Assembly: GCF_003337435.1 (NCBI RefSeq)
Contig: NZ_QPJS01000001.1
Coordinates: 1,047,998-1,111,997, forward strand
DNA length: 64,000 nt
DNA from: Schleiferia thermophila
GTDB taxonomy: Bacteria > Bacteroidota > Bacteroidia > Flavobacteriales > Schleiferiaceae
Reading direction: 5' to 3'
Part shown: positions 9,652-18,518 of the stretch, piece after piece
How positions within the stretch are numbered: position 1 is the first letter of the stretch
How the letters are laid out: each line of letters opens with the position of its first letter
Position numbers and translations under genes: made by a program
Notes under the pieces: model-generated
Databases searched by the model: none
Seen by the model: only the letters and a program-made list of their open reading frames with translations
Told to the model about the DNA's origin: nothing

Positions 9652-10839
9652 ATGAAGCCCTATGAAGACCCAGAGCTATTTGAAAATACCAGCATAGCCT
9701 TCAGTTACCGAACAGATGCTGAACTCAGGCAAGCCCGCTGGCTCTTTAAGCTTATCGAAAATCCTTCCATTGTTACATTTGGAAAGAAAATACTTCCCTT
9801 AGCCGATAAACTGCACATTCCCTACCATTGGATCGTAAAAAAAACCATCTTCCGACAATTTTGCGGTGGTGAGACCATGCAGGAGTCGCTCCCTACCATT
9901 GAAAGGCTGTATCAATTTGGGGTAAAGTCCATTCTGGATTACAGTGTAGAAGGCAAGGAATCGGAAGATGACTTCGAGCATACTTGTCTGAAAATTATTG
10001 AAATCATCCGGTTTTCGAAAGACAAGCCAGCAATACCCTTTGCCGTTTTTAAAATGACAGGCATCGGACGTTTTGCTCTTCTCGAAAAAGTAAGTAAGCA
10101 ATGCCCACTCACAGCCAATGAGCTAAAAGAGTGGGAGCGCGTACAGTCACGCGTTAATTCCATCTGTGCCGAAGCCGCTTTGTGCAATTTGCCCGTGATG
10201 ATCGATGCCGAAGAAAGCTGGATCCAGCCAGCCATTGACACTTTGGCCGAAGAAATGATGTGGAAGTATAACACCGATAAACCCGTGGTATACACCACAC
10301 TTCAGATGTACAGACACGATCGCTTCGAATACCTCAAAACCCTACTTCTACGCGCCAGAGAGCTCAACCGCAAGATCGGGGTTAAAATCGTACGAGGGGC
10401 CTACATGGAAAAAGAAAGAGAGCGAGCGCGACAATTGGGATATACAGACCCGATACAACCTGACAAAGCATCTTCTGATCGCGACTACGATTACGCACTC
10501 CGCCTTGTCGTAGACAATCTTCACCAATTCGGATTAGTGGCAGGTACACACAATGAGGAAAGCTGCAGGGTGCTCATGCGGGCCATGGCCGACTACAATG
10601 TGCACAACGATGATCCCCGCGTGTATTTTTCCCAGCTCTATGGGATGAGTGACCACCTCAGCTTTAATCTGGCCGCCTTGCGGTACAATGTGGTCAAATA
10701 CGTTCCCTTTGGACCTGTACACGACGTACTTCCATATCTTATACGCCGGGCTGAAGAAAATACAAGTGTAGCCGGTCAGACCGGCCGCGAACTATCGCTT
10801 ATCAATAAAGAACTCAAAAGAAGAAATCTAATCGAATGA
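9652..10839 (+). CDS. Proline dehydrogenase
   Basis: The 395-residue protein matches the monofunctional PRODH type of Bacteroidota, an FAD-dependent beta/alpha barrel that oxidises proline to pyrroline-5-carboxylate and passes electrons to the quinone pool. Visible family motifs are KIGVKIVRGAYMEKERERA, a FAD/substrate region with AGTHNEESCRVLMRAMADY and the C-terminal VVKYVPFGPVHDVLPYLIRR, which supplies the substrate-binding arginines. A TAnnTTTG box lies just upstream. The stop overlaps the start of a GT2 gene by 4 bp (ATGA), an odd functional pairing. The partner pyrroline-5-carboxylate dehydrogenase is not in the window. Confidence 0.92.
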   Translation: MKPYEDPELFENTSIAFSYRTDAELRQARWLFKLIENPSIVTFGKKILPLADKLHIPYHWIVKKTIFRQFCGGETMQESLPTIERLYQFGVKSILDYSVEGKESEDDFEHTCLKIIEIIRFSKDKPAIPFAVFKMTGIGRFALLEKVSKQCPLTANELKEWERVQSRVNSICAEAALCNLPVMIDAEESWIQPAIDTLAEEMMWKYNTDKPVVYTTLQMYRHDRFEYLKTLLLRARELNRKIGVKIVRGAYMEKERERARQLGYTDPIQPDKASSDRDYDYALRLVVDNLHQFGLVAGTHNEESCRVLMRAMADYNVHNDDPRVYFSQLYGMSDHLSFNLAALRYNVVKYVPFGPVHDVLPYLIRRAEENTSVAGQTGRELSLINKELKRRNLIE

Positions 10840-11576
10840 TCAACAATAAAAAAATCGTAGTAGTACTTCCGGCATACAACGCTGCCAAAACCCTCGAAAT
10901 AACATACAATGAAATTCCCTTCGACCTGGTAGATGAGGTCATTCTGGTAGACGACTGTTCGCACGATGAAACCGTCCAAGTAGGTCGTCAGCTCGGAATT
11001 CGCCACATTATCCGACACGACCGCAATCTAGGCTATGGTGGTAATCAAAAAACCTGCTACCGTAAAGCCCTCGAACTTCAGGCAGATATCGTGGTAATGC
11101 TTCACCCTGATTACCAATACACCCCTAAACTCATCCCCTCCATGTGCTACCTTATCGCCTACGAATTGTACGACTGTGTACTCGGTTCCAGAATCCTCAG
11201 CAAAGGAGCTCTGGCAGGTGGAATGCCCTGGTATAAATACCTGGCCAACAGAATATTGACATTTATACAAAATATCCTGGTCAATCACAAACTCTCCGAA
11301 TACCATACCGGATATCGGGCCTTCAGTCGCAAAGTGCTTGAATCACTTAATCTGGATTACAACTCCAACAATTTCGTATTCGACAATCAAATGCTCTCCC
11401 AAATCATCTATAAGGGGTTTCGAATCGGTGAAGTCAGCTGCCCGACCAAATACTTCGACGATGCTTCCTCAATAAACCTGAAAAACAGCGCCATTTACGG
11501 CATTGGAGTGTTGGGCGTTTCGGTAAAACATTTTTTGTGTAAAATACGTCTAATTAAATCAAAAATGTATCAATAA
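10836..11576 (+). CDS. Glycosyltransferase family 2, dolichyl/polyprenyl-phosphate sugar transferase type
   Basis: The 246-residue protein is a soluble GT-A enzyme like DPM1 and bacterial polyprenyl-phosphate mannosyl/glucosyl transferases. It opens with KKIVVVLPAYNAAKTLEI, then VDDCSHDETV, NLGYGGNQKTCYRKAL, the metal-binding ADIVVMLHPDYQY (an HPD in place of DxD) and LGSRILSKGALAGGMPWYKY. Such enzymes load a sugar on polyprenyl phosphate for use on the outer side of the membrane. It has no C-terminal transmembrane pair. The last 11 codons and stop have a near-identical copy at 14581-14621, 3 kb downstream. Confidence 0.85.
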   Translation: MINNKKIVVVLPAYNAAKTLEITYNEIPFDLVDEVILVDDCSHDETVQVGRQLGIRHIIRHDRNLGYGGNQKTCYRKALELQADIVVMLHPDYQYTPKLIPSMCYLIAYELYDCVLGSRILSKGALAGGMPWYKYLANRILTFIQNILVNHKLSEYHTGYRAFSRKVLESLNLDYNSNNFVFDNQMLSQIIYKGFRIGEVSCPTKYFDDASSINLKNSAIYGIGVLGVSVKHFLCKIRLIKSKMYQ

Positions 11577-11577
11577 A
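11537..11577 (+). repeat. Direct repeat copy 1 (3' end of the GT2 gene)
   Basis: These 41 bases match 14581-14621 in the same orientation: the last 24 bases (11554-11577) are identical and the first 17 differ at 4 positions. This copy encodes the C-terminus of the GT2 protein and its stop codon, so it is the functional one. Confidence 0.8.
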
Positions 11578-11826
11578 AAAGAAAACTAAATTTTATCGAG
11601 TTATAAGTAATCTTGGGAATGGTAAGCTATTAAATACCCTGATTTTCTTACCGGAAATATCATAGACCTTAATCAAATCAATTGAATATTATTTGCAAAC
11701 TTTAGGTAAATTCTCAAATGGATCATTCGGTAGAAAACAGAAACGAAATATTCCAATGACAATACCAGTAATTCCATTCAATAAAACTTCAAAACTTTTT
11801 TAATCCAGGGATTGGAAACAACCATT
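11577..11826 (+). other. Intergenic region between convergent genes
   Basis: This 250-bp AT-rich spacer lies between the GT2 gene and the convergent broken T9SS gene. I see no strong terminator hairpin and no open frame. Confidence 0.4.
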
Positions 11827-13635
11827 TCATTGGATTATAATTTTTGAAGTCTTGTTTATTTTTTTAGTTTGTATATTGATAATATAGGTACCAGTGGAAG
11901 TAAACTCTATTGGTAAAATGGAATGTGAGGTAAACAGCTTCTGGAACACTAATCTTCCAGTGAGGTCAAAAATTTTTATATGAGCTTTTTCAGGTTCTTT
12001 TAATTGTAAAAAAAACTTCCCATTTGACGGATTTGGATAAATAGATATAACGGAATTTTCAGTAAACTCTCTAGTAGAAATATTGTGATTAAGAACACAA
12101 TTTTTAAGTCCTAAATATTTGGGATTGTTGATATCCTGAAAATTGATTTTTATTCCCCAACTGCCCCATTGAGTATATGTACTATGAGATGAATAATGAC
12201 AAAATAATGTTCCAATGGTATCATACCAAAAGTTAAAATACTGGCAATACAAATCTTGCATCAAAGGATGTAAATTTGCGGAAATCAGTTTATTTGTCAG
12301 AGTATTGTTGGTAATATTACCACCGGTGGCTACAAGGTGTTGTCCTCCTTCATAACAAATTAAGTCCAGTCCGTGATAGTTTGCTACTGTTTAATGTGCA
12401 ATCATAGCTGAGAACGCTTCAGTAAGAGAATTTTGCATTCGTGTTATAATTTCAGCCGTTGTTATGGAATTAACTACTCCATCAGATACAATCTGATCAG
12501 CCACATTTCCTGCAAAATATGGAGCAATAGAAAGAGCATTAGCGCTAACGCCATGTGGATTATACAGAGGATTATTAAAATATGAAATCAGCTGCTCCGA
12601 CAACCAGCCATTGGTCGTTGCCTGAGAAGGAATTATCTTGATAAGCCGGGAGTCATTGTCAAAAACATCTTCAAAAATTTTAAAAACATCTGCTGACCTT
12701 TTCACGGTATACTTCCAGGCTCTCTCCCATTCTGGGCCTGTATAACCTAAACTTTGAGCCATCTGAGCACATTCCGCATGTTGAGGAAATGCTGCATTCC
12801 AGACCTCATTGCTGTATTCCAGATATACTTTAATAGAGGAATCCAGGTTTGAATGCAAAAGTGTAGCTAGTTGATAAATATATAGGTCATTTGCTTTATG
12901 AGGTATATTTATCCAAATGTCTTTTTTAGTCAAATTAGCAATTTCAATTACACTTTCCCACGAAGCTCCTGTGGATTTTGCTTGTGTATAATAGTTGGCA
13001 GGTGTTCTATCCGTCCATTGGACCACAGCGGAACCATTCGTTTTCGTGAAATCCATAAATCGGATTACCTGAAAATCTTTCAAAAAATCAAGAAATTCAT
13101 TGGTGTATTTTTGAACTTCGTAAGTGTTTACATAATCGGGGTAAATAAATTTAATATCACTAATGGGACTGGAAACTGAAGAGCTGAGAATTTCAAGCAT
13201 TATACCCCCACCTGTTACATTTACTAAAGTATCGACAGGGCAGTTGTACGTACCCGAGGCTCCAAAACTCAAGCGAACCTGTCCATTTCCCCAAACTTTA
13301 AGCCGATAATGACCTGTTGGTACCGCGTTGCCAATGTCCCAAAGCATTAATGTTTTCACGATTTGAGGTGGGTTGGAACCATCATTGTAGGGAATCTGCA
13401 ATGGATATCCACTTACATTAAGCGGTACATTGACTCCTGTATTCCATGGCCCTGTGCCATCAGCGTTACTACTTATCCAGCTTCTTGATTGTTTAAAACC
13501 ATCTGTAAAAACAAGCTCTGTAGAATAATCCCCAACTGATGAAATGTTTATCCCAATGGGACGTTTGATTTGAGCCATTGATAAACTGAAAATAGAACTT
13601 AGAAAAATCAGCCAACAGTAAAACTTAGTGTTCAT
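11827..13635 (-). pseudogene. Secreted glycoside-hydrolase-like protein with T9SS sorting domain, interrupted by an in-frame stop
   Basis: The minus-strand frame runs 603 codons from the ATG at 13633-13635 to a stop at 11827-11829 but is broken once by TAA at 12391-12393 (codon 415). Both halves are in the same frame with no other stop. Before the stop are a signal peptide (residues 1-21, cleavage near SLSMAQ), a beta-rich N-terminal part and a TIM-barrel-like part with VYLEYSNEVWN, a typical Asn-Glu acid/base motif of clan A hydrolases. After the stop are GLDLICYEGGQHL, which looks like the nucleophile strand, and a C-terminal type A sorting domain (SIYPNPSNGKFFLQL ... IFDLTGRLVF). The intact protein would be exported through the type IX system. 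The truncated product would lack the second Glu and the sorting signal. Relatives are annotated as cellulose-binding-like proteins. Confidence 0.8.
12391..12393 (-). other. In-frame TAA that breaks the T9SS glycoside-hydrolase-like gene
   Basis: Codons on both sides (…ATGATTGCACAT, TAA, ACAGTAGCAAACTAT…) read in one frame with no length change, so the lesion is a single nonsense codon, for example from CAA. A sequencing error is the alternative. Confidence 0.8.
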
Positions 13636-15960
13636 ATAGTGATGATTTTAAGAGTATTATGAATCAGTGGTTTAGATGTTTTTAAGATTGGATTTCTGCA
13701 ATTTATAATTGTATCGAAAATGGTTTGTGAAATATTGAACCATGATTGAAATATTACAACTAAATTTAATGGTACTTTAAATTCCGATATGTAATGAGAA
13801 TATAGAAGTTTATAGTAAGTCAACATCAGCTCCTTTAAGAAATGCAACATCGGAATGACGAAAAAATCAAATGCCTTATGAACACTACATTCAAATTGGA
13901 GTTTCTGAAAATTTTTAAAAAAGTTTCTATAACAAAAACCAACAGTTACTCCTATAAATGAATTACAATATCTCTGTGCAGATATGTTGAGTTTTTCAGA
14001 TCATAATGAAAAGATAATGAGAGAAGATATTTGAACTGAAAGCCGGTGATTATAATATTATAATTGCAAAACTTATTACAATCGGTGCTATAGGCTAAAA
14101 ATCTGCTGATTGCAAAATTTTCAAATGATTTTTGATTTGTAGAAATAAATGCTTCAGTAGATACGATTTGCTTGACAAAATAAGGATCTAAAGCAGGTGT
14201 AATAATGAAAATGATTAATAAACTCAATAGGAAATGCAACATTTTCATACTTTACAACACGAAAATTTTTTTGAGTTTATATTTTTTTACATATACAAAA
14301 TAATAAACCCAAATGTGTCTAAACCAAGACATTACTACCAGACAGCATGTTTTTTACATCAATTACCAAATAAATTGATTAAATGGAATTTTTGATGTAG
14401 GTACATTTATTTACAACCTGTGTGTTTTAAAAGATTAAAGTCAGTGCGTAGAAATATGCTAATTCTTATTGCTTATTAAATAACACTTATTTTGATTGTG
14501 AGATAAAGGTTTACCTTTTAGCCACTATTGTCAACTTTGATTTTCACAGGTAGAGAACAAATTCTAATAAAAATAAAAAAGTGTTAAATACATCTTTTTA
14601 AATCAAAAATGTATCAATAAACGCATACATATTTTTTAGATGATATTTAAATACTCAAGTTTAAAATTGGTAGTTTTTTACAATTTCATTTCACTTCATA
14701 AGAAATAGTGGAAGAATAAGCGTAAATTATTGAATTGTATTTTAAAGTCTAAAGCCAATCAGTAGGAATTTCAAAAGAACTACTTATACAAAACGAAATA
14801 ATTTCCATGAAATATTGAAGTATTAAAAAGTTAAAACAATAGAATAATTTCAAAATAAATATCACTTTATTTACGTTTTTATTTCATAAATAATAGCTCA
14901 AATTTTTACAGATTAAGTTTAACGGTATTCAAAATATCTTAAATTTCTATTTTGAATACAAGCCTTATAGTACTTCAACAGTTGTGATCGGTTGTTTAAA
15001 TTTCATCATTGATGCAGTAAAGTCAATAAATAAATTTAAAAGTACTATTAGATTTCTGACAATGGATGTATCAACATATTCAGGTTTAATTTCTCAAATA
15101 AATACCTAATTTCATGCATCCTATTTTCGTAGTTAAAAAACCAAATTATAAAGAAGTTTTCTGAAGCTTATTAATCTGGAATCACAGTCCATTACTGCTA
15201 TCCGTATGAGTTTTCTAATTTTGAGCAAATGATTTCAAATATCAATTGTCTATAATTCAATTTAATAGTATTTTTTAATTAAAAATAAAAGCCCCATAAA
15301 ATAGCTTTTTACTATACAAGACATTACAAAAAATGAATCTGTTTTATTTCATCTCTATATTGTTAAACATTTGTCAAGCTACTTGCTATGAAAACAAAAT
15401 TTTTTCCTACATAGTACTTCTACCTTTTACACCTTGTTTATTCAGCAAAATTCCATCCAGTACTAAAAGCTAGTTTACAAGCATTAGTTCATATGTTTTT
15501 ACACCTTGTTCATTTATTTAACTATTTTGCAGTGTAATTCTGATAAATGAAGAATTGCATAAGGCTATATGCTAAAATGCAACGATTGCATGGGATGGAA
15601 TTTGTTTTCATTGTTCCATTTTCAGTTGTGAATAGCCAATCCAACCTCAGCATTATCATGCCCATGCTCTGGTATGTACTTAATGAATTGGTATACAACT
15701 TAAAACGCTATTATTTTTATCCCAACTTTAAAATAATCACATAAGTGTCATACTAAAAAAAGATTGAAGCATCGTTCTGTTCTTACGCCCTGTATAGTAG
15801 ATCTAACCTACCACCCAACTTCACAAGCAATACATCATGTTCAGGGCAAAACACCAGGATAAATTGTCCGTAGATAATTGAAAGACACCATTTCATCATA
15901 CACGGCTTTTGCCAGATCCTGAAAGCATACTGTATTTCGGATTTTAGCACATCGTTCGAG
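13636..15960 (+). other. Long AT-rich non-coding region
   Basis: About 2.3 kb with no gene I can support. Small frames include a 98-codon minus-strand frame at 13952-14248 whose N-terminus looks like a signal peptide (MKMLHFLLSLLIIFIITPAL), a 46-codon frame at 15333-15473 and a 65-codon frame at 15547-15744. None resembles a known family and all have the AT-driven composition of the surroundings. The second copy of the GT2 3' end lies at 14581-14621. A weak hairpin with AAAAGC/GCTTTT arms lies near 15287-15309. Short related motifs (TTTACACCTTGTT) recur near 15425 and 15498. Confidence 0.5.
14581..14621 (+). repeat. Direct repeat copy 2 (orphan copy of the GT2 gene 3' end)
   Basis: Matches 11537-11577, with the last 24 bases identical and 4 differences in the rest. 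It is not attached to any open frame here, so it is a displaced fragment of the GT2 C-terminal coding region. The two copies bound the broken T9SS gene. Confidence 0.8.
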
Positions 15961-15968
15961 TAAATTTG
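15961..15968 (+). promoter_or_regulatory. Candidate -7 box of the CCA-adding enzyme promoter
   Basis: TAAATTTG matches TAnnTTTG and ends only 12 bp before the ATG at 15981, implying a very short 5' leader. It overlaps an in-frame TTG at 15966, which therefore is not the start. Confidence 0.45.
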
Positions 15969-15980
15969 TCTCCGAAATTG

Positions 15981-17414
15981 ATGCAAATGGATTTAACAGA
16001 TGCAATACGAGACGATGTATTCACCCTGATTTCCCGTTGTGCAGACGAGTGCAACACGACGGCTTATGTAGTTGGAGGCTATGTTCGTGACTTTCTTTTA
16101 AAGAGACCCTTGCCCTCTGACATCGATATCGTGTGCTTGGGAAGTGGTATTGACCTGGCCGAGAAGTTTGCTGAAGCAGTACAGAGAGAGGAGGACTTGG
16201 TTGTTTTTAAAAATTTTGGTACTGCCATGGTACCTTTTGGAAATCTGCAAATTGAATTTGTAGGAGCACGTAAAGAATCCTACAGGCGCGACTCCCGAAA
16301 GCCTTCAGTAGAGGTAGGGACCCTGGAAGATGATCAAAAAAGACGCGATTTTACCATCAATGCATTGGCAATTGCCCTAAATGGGGAGCTAAAAGGCCAG
16401 CTTATTGACCCATTTGGTGGTGTTGCTCATCTGAGTAAGGGGATCATAAAAACTCCTCTGGATCCGGAAATCACCTTCTCCGACGATCCACTGCGAATGA
16501 TGCGCGCCATACGATTTGCAGCTCAATTGCAGTTTACCATCGAGGAAGAAACCTTTCAGGGCATCTGCTCACAAGCTGAGCGAATCTCCATAGTTTCTAA
16601 GGAACGTGTCAGCGATGAATTGCATAAAATCATGCACACCCCAAGACCTTCCATCGGGCTCCGGCTTATGTTTGAATGCGGACTGATGAAACTGATTTTA
16701 CCGGAAGTTTATGCCCTTCATGGTGTGGATGAAGTAGATGGCCATCAGCATAAGGAAAATTTTTTTCATACTCTTGAAGTGGTGGACAATGTAGCTCGAC
16801 GGTCAGGCAATTTATGGCTGCGTTACGCTGCCTTATTTCACGATATTGGCAAGCCTCTCACAAAGAAGGTCGACCCTCAGCAGGGCTGGACCTTTCACGG
16901 TCATGAGTTGGTGGGAAGTCGGATGACAAAAAAAATTTTTGAGCGCATGAAATGGCCCCTCGGTCAGCCCCTTTCATATGTGCAAAAGCTCATTGCCTTA
17001 AGCTCCAGGCCGGCAGCTCTTACCGTCGAGAATACCACCGACTCTGCGTTCAGAAGGTTGCTCTTTGAGGCCGGCGATTACCTAGATGACCTCATCCTTT
17101 TATGTGAATCAGACATCACAACCAAAAACCATCAGAAGAAGATTAAATTTCTTGAAAACTATGCCACTGTGCGTAAAAAGCTCGCCGAAATTGAAGAAAA
17201 GGACAAAATAAGAAATTGGAAGCCGCCAGTAAGTGGAGATGAAATCATGGAGATGTTTAATCTGAAACCATCAAAAAAAGTTGGAATGCTAAAAGACAGC
17301 TTGAAGGAAGCAATACTCGATGGTGTGATACCTAATGACCGACATGCTGCATTGAAGTTTTTAAAAGAGAAATTCAAAACTTTGACGGCTGAGGTAAATA
17401 CAGATAAGCATTAA
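15981..17414 (+). CDS. cca: tRNA nucleotidyltransferase (CCA-adding / poly(A) polymerase head family) with HD domain
   Basis: The start at ATG 15981 (or 15987) is chosen because an earlier TTG lies inside the promoter box. The class II nucleotidyltransferase head has AYVVGGYVRDFLLKR, the metal-binding SDIDIVCLG and QKRRDFTINALAI, followed by DDPLRMMRAIRFAAQL of the RNA-binding neck. A C-terminal HD domain has LRYAALFHDIGKPLTK. It adds or repairs the 3' CCA end of tRNA in the cytosol; the HD domain may give phosphatase or phosphodiesterase activity. The length (477 residues) is normal for Bacteroidota. It converges on rnhA. Confidence 0.93.
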   Translation: MQMDLTDAIRDDVFTLISRCADECNTTAYVVGGYVRDFLLKRPLPSDIDIVCLGSGIDLAEKFAEAVQREEDLVVFKNFGTAMVPFGNLQIEFVGARKESYRRDSRKPSVEVGTLEDDQKRRDFTINALAIALNGELKGQLIDPFGGVAHLSKGIIKTPLDPEITFSDDPLRMMRAIRFAAQLQFTIEEETFQGICSQAERISIVSKERVSDELHKIMHTPRPSIGLRLMFECGLMKLILPEVYALHGVDEVDGHQHKENFFHTLEVVDNVARRSGNLWLRYAALFHDIGKPLTKKVDPQQGWTFHGHELVGSRMTKKIFERMKWPLGQPLSYVQKLIALSSRPAALTVENTTDSAFRRLLFEAGDYLDDLILLCESDITTKNHQKKIKFLENYATVRKKLAEIEEKDKIRNWKPPVSGDEIMEMFNLKPSKKVGMLKDSLKEAILDGVIPNDRHAALKFLKEKFKTLTAEVNTDKH

Positions 17415-17440
17415 AAGAAATCAAAAATATCTTTACTCTT

Positions 17441-17920
17441 CTATGTATTATTTGCACAAATAGACTCATAATACAAATCCACTTCAGGATCGGGTTTTAA
17501 AATTGCTTCGACTGCCAGCTTATCGCATCGTTCATTGTAAGGATGGTTGTTATGTCCTTTAACCCAATACATTTTGGGCAGGTAGAGCTGGTAAAGCGTT
17601 GAAAATTCCTGCCATAGATCCGGATTTTTTACCTTATTCCATCCTTTGCGGATCCACTTGGCCAACCATCCCATATTGACGGCATCGACCACATATTTTG
17701 AATCAGAATAAATTTCGATCGGAATATGCTTTTTTTTAACAGCTTTAAGAGCATCGATCACAGCCAGTAATTCCATTCTGTTATTGGTGGTCTTACGAAA
17801 GTGCCTTATCAGTATTTTTTCTTTTTCGCCAAAGGTCAATATGGAAGCATAAGCACCCGGACCGGGATTGCCTGTACAGGCCCCATCTGTGTAAATACGG
17901 ATAACTTCATGATTATTCAT
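17441..17920 (-). CDS. rnhA: Ribonuclease HI
   Basis: The start at 17920 (MNNHEVIRIYTDGACTGNPG) gives a 159-residue protein of normal length; longer versions read into purN. Catalytic residues are visible: Asp in IYTDGACTGNPGPGAYA, Glu in NNRMELLAVIDAL, Asp in IYSDSKYVVDA and the distal His/Asp in VKGHNNHPYNERCDKLA. It cleaves RNA in RNA-DNA hybrids. The start overlaps the purN stop by 8 bp, so the two are probably translated from one mRNA. Confidence 0.95.
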   Translation of the reverse strand: MNNHEVIRIYTDGACTGNPGPGAYASILTFGEKEKILIRHFRKTTNNRMELLAVIDALKAVKKKHIPIEIYSDSKYVVDAVNMGWLAKWIRKGWNKVKNPDLWQEFSTLYQLYLPKMYWVKGHNNHPYNERCDKLAVEAILKPDPEVDLYYESICANNT

Positions 17921-18485
17921 CCAATTCCTGAATGAGTGATTCAATGACTCCCGGGTAGTGGGTATGCTCCAATTGCTGAACCTTGTAAGCAACCTCTTCT
18001 GGGGTGTCTTCCGGATCAACTTCCACTCGAGCCTGAAAAATTATTTCGCCTTCGTCGTATTCATTGGTCAGGTAATGGATGGTAATTCCAGTTTCTTCCT
18101 CTTCATTGGCTACCACTGCTTCATGTACGCGCATGCCATACATTCCCTCACCTCCGTAATCAGGAAGTAGAGCAGGATGAATGTTTACAATTCTTCTTTC
18201 ATATGCCTGCAGAATGTTGTTCGGAATCTTCTTTAAAAATCCTGCTAGAGCTATGAAATCGATTTTTGCCGATTTAAGCTTAGATAGCACAGAGCCATTT
18301 TCCAGTTCATCTTCCTGAAAAATCAAAACCGGAATACCAAGCTTTTTCATTCGATCAATAACACCTGCCTTTTTGTTGTTGGTGCAAACTAAGGTAACAC
18401 GTGCTACGTCGCTTTCGACGAAATGTTTGGCAATTTTTTCGGCATTGGAGCCTGAGCCAGACGCAAATACAGCTATACGCTTCAT
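17913..18485 (-). CDS. purN: Phosphoribosylglycinamide formyltransferase
   Basis: The 190-residue protein has the GART fold: phosphate-binding loop AVFASGSGSNAEKIA near the N-terminus, catalytic NIHPALLPDYGGEGMYG (Asn/His) and the Asp-containing TNEYDEGEIIFQARV. It uses 10-formyltetrahydrofolate to formylate GAR, the third step of purine synthesis. It overlaps rnhA by 8 bp and lies 33 bp downstream of the hybrid histidine kinase gene, so it could be read through from that gene. Confidence 0.95.
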   Translation of the reverse strand: MKRIAVFASGSGSNAEKIAKHFVESDVARVTLVCTNNKKAGVIDRMKKLGIPVLIFQEDELENGSVLSKLKSAKIDFIALAGFLKKIPNNILQAYERRIVNIHPALLPDYGGEGMYGMRVHEAVVANEEEETGITIHYLTNEYDEGEIIFQARVEVDPEDTPEEVAYKVQQLEHTHYPGVIESLIQELDE

Positions 18486-18518
18486 CTAAAATTTATAGGG
18501 ACAAAAATATTTTATACT

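Noticed and set aside
15287-15309. Possible terminator hairpin
   Set aside because: The arms are only six AT-rich pairs and there is no gene upstream to end.
15547-15744. 65-codon frame in the AT-rich gap
   Set aside because: No family resemblance, no promoter, composition like the surrounding non-coding DNA.
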